A DNA stretch of 64,000 bases from Cercospora beticola (Eukaryota > Ascomycota > Dothideomycetes > Mycosphaerellales > Mycosphaerellaceae), in NCBI RefSeq assembly GCF_033473495.1, contig NC_088939.1:4960001-5024000 (forward strand), given 5' to 3'. Positions 56,582 to 64,000 of the stretch are shown one piece after another. The notes beneath the pieces are model-generated. The model was not told the DNA's origin, searched no databases, and saw only the letters and a list, made by a program, of their open reading frames with translations. Position 1 is the stretch's first letter, and each line of letters opens with the position of its first letter. The position numbers and the translations under genes were made by a program.

Positions 56582-58058
56582 TGTGGACTTGTAGATATTA
56601 GAAACTGGCATCCGAAACTAATTTAGGAACACTGACCTTTTGTTGATAGTGTATAATGCGATAATCGCTCGTGACCGGTAGTTCTGTTGACAGTGTATGA
56701 GGTAGCAGCAATTGTGCTCACGCTCAAATCAATGAGCAAGCTTTGGGTCAAGTGAAGCTTTATGTTCGTGTGGTCAAGCAGACTTCTTACTCTCTCGCCT
56801 TCCTGGAACATTCATCCACGCAAGACCTGCTCATCCTGGATGAGCATTCTCCGCTCGAGGCCGGCGGAATGATACATTGTCCATAAGGCTATCGACTGCT
56901 ACATCCACTCTGGCGGAACCCTAATGAAACACTTGCGGTCTTGAGGGCTATAGGCTTGGCAAGGACTTATGTGCTCTAGCAGCCGCACTAGTCGCACCGG
57001 CCCTGCCACTCTATCAGTGATTCGACCAGGAATTTCCACTTGATCTGCGACGAGGGAACTGAGGACGTGGAATTGGAAAATTGTATCTGCTTTCTTGTCA
57101 CAAAACAGGCTGGAGAAGGGGCGAAATCGCCAAATTGACGGCAAACTTTGGGATCTCATAAATGGACCCTCGTGCCGGCATTGTTCATGATGTGATGATA
57201 AGCAGTCCCACAGCTTACTGCAAAATTTGAAGGACATGGTGATTCGGCCAAAGTGAGCACTACGACCCTTGGATGACACAGGGTGTTGGGACCATCAGCG
57301 GCCGATGCAGCTGGAGGTAGAGACCTTTCCCAAACTCCGCTCTTACCATTTCCCACAGAGATCCACGCTGTCGACTCACCAACATAGCTTCTTGTCCTGG
57401 AGACGAAAATCCTGATTGTTTTGGGCTCGGTAACGCTTTTGGAAAACGGGAGTGAATGCTAGGGTGTTCCCAGAATAGGCAAATGCTCGAACATGTAGAG
57501 GAGGCGACAGGCTGATATTGGGCCGAATTAGCTGGCCAGCCCACGGATCTATAGGCAGAGCAGCTCTTTTGTTGACATGAGATAACAATACTGGAAAATT
57601 TTGCATGCCTGGTTAGCGTTAGCAGAATGGCTCGGTCGTAAGTGGAGAAGACTGGCCGGGAATCAATGAGCACGTACTTATTCGATCAGCTTTTTGGTTG
57701 TCATTCCGAGTCTCAGCTGCTCTGCTCCAACACAATCATGCTGCTATTCATGCTCTTCCTCATCAACTGCCTGTCTGTACATCTGTATTCTTCTCATGGA
57801 AGAAGCCCTTAGCGGCCCCCTTACTTGTCACCCTGACCTACTGAGCAGGCCTCACAGAAGCAATGCATCGTCCTCGTCCAACCATCGACTTCTTTGTTCC
57901 TTCGTATCCTTGTCCGACTCGTTTCGCACGCAGACCAATTCTTGGAGCACCAGAAGAACCAGTAAGGAGCTCGTACTACTGCAAAGCGGCATACTTTCCT
58001 TCGTTTCCCTCGCGGATCATCTCCTTCCGCTTGCGACATCGTACAGTAGGCAGAGATC
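56582..58058. other. Intergenic region
   Basis: About 1.5 kb between the secreted-protein start and the SDR stop, both on the minus strand. Frames of 70-140 codons are open on both strands, but none has a domain or coherent splicing. No feature supported beyond the secreted-protein promoter expected near 56600-56800. Confidence 0.45.
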
Positions 58059-59153
58059 CTAGCACAACCCGAGCTCGCTCTTGTTCAATCTGACCAACTT
58101 CAGGCTAAACTCCCAGATTTCATTCTGCTTATCCTCGTCCTTCGCCCACGCAGTAGGTTCCTCATGCTTTGAGCCATTCAAGTACGCGCCTTTCAAACAC
58201 TCGCCTTGGCTATCGAGATCTAGTGCAGCGCTCATGATGTCCGACGCGGACTTGTTCACGGTGCGGAAAGTTCCATTTGGCCACACATATTGTGCAACCT
58301 TGGAATACGCCATGAGTGCCGGTCCGATGAGCTTTTCTATAATTATACTATTATTGCTGTGCTTCCTGATGAGATTTGGGTGAACCATCACGCCGGGGTC
58401 GACACCAACGACACATAGTTCATTCAAACTGGGCGTCGAGTTAAGGTGCTTTTGCAGCTTTTGCCTAGATTCCAGATGCATTAGCGGGGCCTGTGTTCAT
58501 CGAAAACCGGACCATAAGAAGTCTACTCACATGAACATGATCTGACACAACTTCGACCTGCCGTACCGTCTCATACCGTCACTCGCCTCACTACCGGCTG
58601 AAGGCAGCTGTCGCGCAAAGGCAAGATCCTCAGGATCCCACAGCAGCTCGTTCGAGCTGACTTTGCCCTTCGCAGGGTTAGACGCAATGCTCGAGACGTA
58701 TACTATGCGTCCGGCCAGTTTGTCCATGCTCTCCAGCAATAGGAGCGCAAGCAGCACGTTCGCGAGATAGTTGACCGCAAAATTCATCTCGATCTTTGCT
58801 CCATCTTGGTTATCGACGAATTCAGCGTACTTGCGATCAGGTCCATTGGGAATATATGCCGCGTTCAGCACAAGCGCGCGTATAGGTGGAAGCTCGCCGG
58901 CTGAAACTCGCGAATTGATATGGGTACAGAAATTCCGGATCGAGGTGGACTTGCTGAGATCGAGACTGACGATGCAGGCTCGATGCTTGCCGGAATTGGA
59001 TTGAATTAGGTCATGGAGTGGCTTTGCATTCGGAGCATCCTCATCGCGGACTGTAAATACAGCATGATACTGCTCCGGACGCTGGAGGACCATCTCTGAA
59101 AGGGCGAGCCCAAGGCCTCCTGCAGCTCCGGTAATGATTATCGTGCCAGACAT
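58059..59153 (-). CDS. Short-chain dehydrogenase/reductase (SDR)
   Basis: Two exons (59153-58531 and 58464-58059; intron GTGAGT...TAG) encode 342 residues. The cofactor loop TGAAGGLG is at residues 8-15, the LDLSKSTSIRNF region follows, then ALVLNAAYIPNG in place of the usual NNAG motif. VYVSSIAS gives the catalytic Ser strand, and YGRSK at 197-201 the Tyr-Lys pair, so the enzyme should be active. After the intron comes VVGVDPGVMVHPNLIRK, the PG motif that follows the active site. Overall layout resembles retinol-dehydrogenase-like and 3-ketosteroid-reductase-like (Erg27) SDRs of fungi. The substrate is not readable. ATG 59153 is the first in frame and sits two residues before the strand. Confidence 0.9.
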
Positions 59154-59700
59154 GTTATTTCTGTAACCCCGTGCCTCCAATTTTGCAGTCTCATGGATGC
59201 TCCCGAAATGAATGCGTGGGGGATCGCACGTAAATGTAACCTGAGGGTAGGCCTAAGTGCTGGGAGGCGCTTAAATATAGGAGTCCTGTATACCTAGACA
59301 TTTTCACAATTCGGTATTCGGCACCTACTGAATCCGTAGGTGACAAGGGCTTAGGCGCTGCTCACACCGTCACACTAACTTGATCTAATTGGTTTCTGCT
59401 TCGTTGTACTTTTTAGCTCGGGACATTCGAGATGTTGCACAGGGCTAGCCCTGTCGTTGCTCAGCGATATTGCTACGTGCACACATTTGCACTAAGCAGA
59501 GAATGCTGTAGAGTCCCTGATACCTAAGCAAATGCCAACTAATCCGATCAATCCGATGAATCTGGCTCCCAGATCTGCAAGGCTACAGAGTCGACGTAGG
59601 CCCAGTGCCCTACCAGCACGATCAGGCTACTGGTGAATAAAGTGTGCGAGGTATCAACGTCCCACTCAAGGCCATTGAAGTCTGGGATCATGGCAGTAGA
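59154..59700. other. AT-richer intergenic region
   Basis: A 547-nt stretch upstream of the SDR gene with lower GC than the neighbouring genes. No gene or repeat recognised. Confidence 0.4.
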
Positions 59701-60241
59701 TTATTCAAGGTTGCCACGTTCTTTGTACCCAAGTCTGAACATGACTAGAATGGTTGACTCAATCAGCCAGTATGTTCTGAGCTTCAGATGTTGGTAGAGG
59801 CGTTTCTTGTTCCGCTTCTTGCGCGAGACGGTAAGGAGCCTCTTGTCCTCATCTCGGATTCCTGGCGAGAGCTGATCTAGCACGACCCACTCATCGATGA
59901 GCAGATGCAACTGCCCAGGATCTGCCGCAGCAAAGTGCTCTACACAATCTTGCGCCAGTTAACGTCCCGCGAAAAATGCATCACAGAATAAAAGAAAAGG
60001 AGACGAGTACCTGTAATCCGCCCTCACTGGTCCTTTTCTGCGGTGCCAGCATATGTATCCTTGACCACTTGCGAAGTCGATTACTTATATGGTGTCGAAT
60101 CGACGCCAGCAATGCGGCCGCCATGCTCGATAGTCCAAGGCCGATCTGAAAATATGCATTCGCCAGGAAGTTGCGTGAATTGGGATTTGGGAGCTGCAAA
60201 ATAGTTCCCGAGAGCGCTGCGTACTTGTATAGACTATACAT
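59701..60241 (-). CDS. Possible small two-exon gene, membrane-associated, unknown
   Basis: A model of two exons (60241-60028, 59948-59701; intron with GTGAGG donor and AAG acceptor) gives 153 residues. Splicing removes stop codons and joins APQKRT to NCVEHFAAADPGQLHLLIDEW. A hydrophobic stretch FQIGLGLSSMAAALLASI and a later YWLIESTILVMFRLGY, separated by a very basic RKKRNKKR segment, suggest membrane contact. No family is recognised. The evidence is only frame continuity and splice signals, so it may not be a gene. Confidence 0.35.
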
Positions 60242-60716
60242 GTCGTAGAATGTCTACGACAAACCTCGAACTGCGTCGGATATATTATTCGAAGTATTCT
60301 AGAAAGTAAAATGAATGCTTAACAAGTTATAATAGAGCTGTCTCCTTCCAGACGCTCTTCCGATGACGTGAAATTCCGGAAGCGGATCATCTTTGGTGCG
60401 GCGCGACGTTCTGTGCTCCGCAGAAGCGTCGCGTCACCACATTGTTCCTTCAAACAACGGCTTCGGAACGTGCAGTCTGAAATGGAGACAGTAATAGAGC
60501 ACAGTTTCGCAACGACATGCCCGATTCACAGTGGCGGTCGATCAATGGCGTCAAGCTCCGGGAAGCTGCCCCACTAACTTTACGCCCTATGGCGACTTCT
60601 TTCCAATGGTTACGGGGAGAACTACACGATACAAGTACATATTTAGCACGTCCACTAGACGCATACATATACACCAAAATTCCGCAAGTCACAAGAGCTA
60701 CAAAGTCCAAGACAAG
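60242..60716. other. Intergenic region
   Basis: A 475-nt gap between the possible small minus-strand gene and the peroxiredoxin gene. Presumed promoter sequence for the latter; nothing else seen. Confidence 0.4.
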
Positions 60717-61409
60717 ATGGCTCGTATGTGCCAAATCCTGACCTGAAACCCATCACCACTCACTAACAAAGCAACAGACACAACCTTCCCCGCCGACCTC
60801 CCAATCCCCATCGACGACGGAGCAACCTCCCACCTCACCCCAGGCACTCCCTTCCCAACCACCATCTCCCTTCCCTCCACAGCTTCACCTCCAACATCCA
60901 AAGTCTCCCCAGGCTCCCTGTCCGGCCTCACAATCCTCTTCTTCTACCCCCGCACCGCAGCACCCAACGAAACCGTCCCAGATTCCTGGAACTCCATCCC
61001 GGGTGCAAGAGGCTGCACACCCCAAGCCTGTTCTTTCCGCGACCTCTCCACCGAACTCCTCAAACTTGGCGTGAGCCAGATTTTCGGTTGCAGTACGCAG
61101 TCAACAGAATATCAACTCGAACTCAAGCAACGCACGAATTTACCGTATCAGTTGTTAAGTGATGACAAATTGGAGTGTGTGAAGGAATTGAAATTGCCGA
61201 CTATGGAATGGGAGGGGAAGACGTTGATCAAGAGGATGGCGATGGTTGTGGAGGATGGGAGGATTTTGAAGGTGTTTTATCCTGTTTTCCCGCCGGATAG
61301 GAGTGCGGGGGAGGTTGTGGAGTGGTTGAGGAGTGAGTATAAGGGGAGAAAGAAGTTGGCTAGTCAAGAGGAGGAGGGGATGTTACGGAATTTGCAGAAG
61401 AGGGGGTGA
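60717..61409 (+). CDS. Peroxiredoxin, PrxQ/AhpC-TSA type
   Basis: Two exons: a 7-nt first exon (60717-60723, ATG GCT C) and 60778-61409, joined across a 54-nt intron with GTATGT donor and CACTAAC branch site. This gives 212 residues. Peroxidatic and resolving cysteines are Cys82 and Cys87 in GARGCTPQACSFRD, the C-x4-C arrangement of PrxQ-type enzymes that reduce H2O2 and organic peroxides with thioredoxin. Flanking motifs fit: LTILFFYPRTAAPNE, VSQIFGCSTQSTEYQ, LPYQLLSDDKLECVKEL, LIKRMAMVVEDGRI, and VFYPVFPPDRSAGEVVEWL. The family call rests on exon 2 alone; the mini-exon start is inferred, since no in-frame ATG lies near the 5' end of exon 2. Confidence 0.87.
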
Positions 61410-61529
61410 AAATGAGTGAATGCAAGTCTGATAAAGCAGATGTGGCGAATCTTGATCTCGTATTGTTAAGCAGCAATCTACTCTTGTATTTTCAGTAAGC
61501 AACAGCAAAGAAGAAGAAAAGCCAACGAT

Positions 61530-62700
61530 CTAATTCAGCCGATTCCTCACGTCCTCCCCATTTAACCACAACCCCAAATTCTCCACCTGCTCCTCATACC
61601 ACCTATTCATCGTCCCCTCATTCACATACGCCATATGCGGGCTCAGCAAAACCTGACTCTGACTCCACTCCCCCACTCTCCTCCAAACACTCTCTTTCCT
61701 TAACGGCTCCTCCCAAAATACATCACTCGCAAAACCCGCAATTCCACCTTTTTTCAAACACTCAATCAACGCATCCTCATCAACCAACCCTCCACGACTC
61801 GTATTCAACAACACCGCACTCTTCTTCATCCACTCCAATTCCTCTTTTCCAACAATCCCCCGACTCCTCTCCGAAAGAACCATATGCAAACTCACAACAT
61901 CCGCCCTCTTACAAAGAATCTTCTTACTCCCCACAACCTCAAACGTCCCTTTGGGAAGCCCAACGCTTTGGGCAGCCTCATCAGCCTTCTCCTCTGTCAA
62001 ATTCTGACTCCAAGCAATCACTTTCATCCCAAAACTCTGCACAGCAATTTTCCCAAACTGTGTCCCCAACTTCCCCAGCCCGATCAAACCCAGCGTTTTT
62101 CCAGCTAAGGAAATAATCGTTCCAGATTGCCACTCTTCTCCTCCCTCTTTCTGAAGCAAATTATGATGTTCAGTGATTTTCGAGCAGAGAGATAAAAGTA
62201 ATGCCCAAGAATGCTGAATTACACTACTCGGTCCTTCGGCTGGAGGCGGAGGTTCATAATTCTTATCCTCGTAGTGCGAGTCCGGTAATCTGTCGCCTTT
62301 GGTTCCAGTTACGATGATTTTGTGGTCTGTGGCAGAAGGGAGAGAAATACTGTTGTTGCGCATGCCGGTTGTGAGGAGGAGTTTGAGGTTTGGGAGGGAG
62401 GAGAGAAGTTCCGGGGGAAAAGCTGTGCGTTCGCGCATGGAGGAGATGATTTCTGTTTATCATTGGTGTTAGGAAAGGTAGTGTTGAGGATTTGTTACAA
62501 CGCGAGTTCGAGGGTACGTGCTTACCATAGGGCTGAAGACGTTGAATGAGAGCTCGGAGATCATCTTCTTTGGCGGCGTTGAGGGTTTTGTCGTAGTAGG
62601 AGACTTGTATGTTTGGGATGTTGTCGAAGTGCTTGCGAGCTATGCCGGCGTAGTCGTCCAACACGGCGACTTTCTTGATAGTGTTCTGTTTCTCTGACAT
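61530..62700 (-). CDS. D-isomer-specific 2-hydroxyacid dehydrogenase
   Basis: Two exons (62700-62526, 62452-61530; intron GTAAGC...CAG) encode 365 residues. It would reduce 2-keto acids to D-2-hydroxyacids, or the reverse, with NAD(P)H. Present: N-terminal catalytic-domain strand VAVLDDYAGIARKHF, the cofactor loop GLIGLGKLG (GxGxxG at 183-188), and the catalytic Arg in NTSRGGLVDEDAL. Next come Glu in DVFWEEPL and the catalytic His in LSPHMAYVN. Together these give the complete Arg-Glu-His triad. Resembles fungal phosphoglycerate/glycerate dehydrogenase-like proteins; exact substrate unknown. The intron lies before the EIISSMRER segment, and the spliced frame matches the family without gap. 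Its stop is about 120 nt from the convergent peroxiredoxin stop. Confidence 0.93.
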
Positions 62701-63009
62701 GGTGGGACGATGACGGGCTTCTGGTGATGATGATGGTTATCTGTCAACGACTGTGTTCAGAAAAGCTTCATTGGTTGATGATGATTGCTATATCCTACAA
62801 TGATCCCGTTTTATAAGCCAACGATCTGACACAGCATTGGCGAAGAACCCCATCCAAATGGCACAATCATCAAGCTTGAGGCAATGCGGTAGTTGGTAGC
62901 GGGGCCCCGTCCGGCATCGGAACCCGGGATGTTTGCCCATACTCCACAACCACAGCCACAGCACATAAATATAGTCCTCGTTTACAACATGCTTCTCCTT
63001 CGCATTGAA
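62701..63009. other. Short intergenic region
   Basis: A 309-nt gap between the dehydrogenase start and the stop of the next minus-strand gene. It should hold the dehydrogenase promoter and the 3' UTR of the neighbour. No distinct signal recognised. Confidence 0.45.
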
Positions 63010-64000
63010 TCAATCATCTTCGTGTTCCCTGGCGCTGGCCTCTCGCATTTCCCGTTTCACTTGCTCCAACCGCCGATGCATTTTCCACAATCGTTCCTTG
63101 TCCTTGGCCGGAATCACATCTCCACGTTTCTCAATCGCCTCCAACTCATCGTACAGTTTCGCGTACGCGGGGTATAACTCCTCTCTGAACTTCTCGGCAA
63201 GATTCACGCCTTGTGTGAAGCTCATCCGAATGCTGTTGTCTCTTCCCCGACCGGGAGAGTATGATCCGTGATCGTGGTCCGAATTGCTGCTTCCCGCACT
63301 GATGGAGTTCTGAGAATGCGAAGAACTGGAATCGGTTTTCCGATGCTTGATCCGGTTCCCATCCTGAGGTGAGTCCACTGCCTTGCGCTTGGTTGCTGTA
63401 TCGGTCTTCCGCTTTGCGCCATTCGTCAATGCAGATGATTCTCTCGGCGTACCCGCACCATTGGGAAGCGATTTGCGTGACTTCTCGTTGCCTACAGGCC
63501 CACCGTTCATCCTGAGGCTACTGCTGCTGGATGAGTCCGTACTGTTGCTCGTGACAGTGTCGTTTCGCTTTCGAATCCCATTGAGATTGGATATGCCAAG
63601 TCCTTTGGGTGTCTCGGCGCCGGGTCTGGGTCGTTGCACGCCTAGAGCTGTACGATCCGAGACATCAGAAGCCACGCGCGGACGTGCGGCACCTAGAGGC
63701 GATGGGGCAGTAGGGCGGTGATGAGGCTTGTTGGGACTGAGTTGGGTTTTCTGCGAGGCGGGAGCATGTAATCCATTCGGCGTGCTCTTGCCCAAACTCG
63801 AGCCCTTCGCCTTTGCAGTCGCGGTCGTGGTCGGCGTTGCTCGTGCAGACGCAGTCCCGACCTTCGATTTGGCCGCAGCTGCCGGTTTCGCGGGATTGCG
63901 TTTGTCAGGAGCATCGCTGCTGCTTGCCGATGCGGAAGCCACAGGTTTTGGTTTCGCCTTGGCGGCAGCGTTTGTCGGTTGCTCTCGTTTGGCAGGCGCT
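63010..64000 (-). CDS. Ser/Lys/Ala-rich nuclear-type protein, 5' partial (possible ELL-like C-terminus)
   Basis: The last ~330 codons of a gene that continues beyond 64000; no ATG is seen before the window edge. Most of it is low-complexity Ala/Pro/Lys/Ser/Thr (AAKAKPKPVASASASSSD...), with basic NLS-like clusters such as GAKRKTDTATKRKAVD and RIKHRKTDSSSS. The C-terminal ~60 residues are ordered and helical: LAEKFREELYPAYAKLYDELEAI, then KDKERLWKMHRRLEQVKREM. The layout recalls the occludin/ELL domain that ends RNA-polymerase-II elongation factor ELL, but this is a weak resemblance in a coiled-coil-like sequence. Gene certain, function open. Confidence 0.7.
   Translation of the reverse strand, partial: APAKREQPTNAAAKAKPKPVASASASSSDAPDKRNPAKPAAAAKSKVGTASARATPTTTATAKAKGSSLGKSTPNGLHAPASQKTQLSPNKPHHRPTAPSPLGAARPRVASDVSDRTALGVQRPRPGAETPKGLGISNLNGIRKRNDTVTSNSTDSSSSSSLRMNGGPVGNEKSRKSLPNGAGTPRESSALTNGAKRKTDTATKRKAVDSPQDGNRIKHRKTDSSSSHSQNSISAGSSNSDHDHGSYSPGRGRDNSIRMSFTQGVNLAEKFREELYPAYAKLYDELEAIEKRGDVIPAKDKERLWKMHRRLEQVKREMREASAREHEDD

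Noticed and set aside
57694..58093. Plus-strand frames beside the SDR 3' end
   Set aside because: Short, overlapping and without domain; no splice pair gives a coherent product.
40054..62700. A secondary-metabolite cluster around the BVMO, CYP505, SDR and dehydrogenase genes
   Set aside because: No PKS, NRPS, terpene synthase or DMAT gene, no pathway regulator, and the genes are spread over 22 kb among unrelated ones.

Overview
The window is nuclear DNA of a filamentous ascomycete, most likely a dothideomycete. That placement rests on overall gene content, not on a marker I could search. Most genes carry several short introns of about 45-140 nt with GT-AG borders and CTAAC/CTGAC-like branch sites. 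Conserved eukaryotic genes are present (uL14, Cactin, an Ent3-type epsin, a Tma23-like protein, Ccc1), as are families typical of Pezizomycotina (RGS-LOV, 2EXR, HsbA, CYP505, XLF/Nej1-like). I see no transposon, rRNA gene, tRNA gene or CRISPR array.

Layout, 0-21 kb, mostly housekeeping and regulation: end of an epsin (1-1473), ribosomal protein uL14 (1760-2411), an RGS-LOV regulator that lacks the photoactive cysteine (4127-6745), a forkhead factor (minus, 7361-8965), splicing factor Cactin (minus, 10551-12257) divergent from an XLF/Nej1-like end-joining factor (12551-14353), a large orphan protein (14741-18212), a thioredoxin fold without CxxC (18759-19209) and a LURP-one-related protein (minus, 19382-20602).

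Layout, 21-35 kb: a Rossmann-fold protein (21471-22193), a two-exon gene for a 72-residue secreted CS-alpha-beta defensin-like peptide (minus, 22373-22658), an MDR oxidoreductase (24088-25313), a Tma23-like G-patch protein (25951-27744), vacuolar iron transporter Ccc1 (28564-29644) and a large orphan with two C-terminal membrane segments (31329-34958).

Layout, 35-64 kb, looser and more accessory: long gene-poor stretches separate a secreted hydrophobic protein (36722-37438), a Baeyer-Villiger-type monooxygenase (40054-41987), a 2EXR protein, an HsbA-like secreted protein, a degenerate SDR-like protein, a small 4-TM protein, arsenite exporter ACR3, an OsmC protein, a self-sufficient CYP505 P450-reductase fusion (52658-56158), a Cys-rich secreted protein, an SDR, a peroxiredoxin, a D-2-hydroxyacid dehydrogenase and the end of a Ser/Lys-rich nuclear-type protein. 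Several are detoxification or lipid-oxidation enzymes, but there is no PKS, NRPS or terpene-synthase backbone, so I do not call a metabolite cluster.

The two observations most worth following are the defensin-like peptide and the RGS-LOV protein whose adduct-forming Cys is Ser. All gene models were built by hand from reading frames and splice signals, so exact starts and minor exons are the least certain parts.
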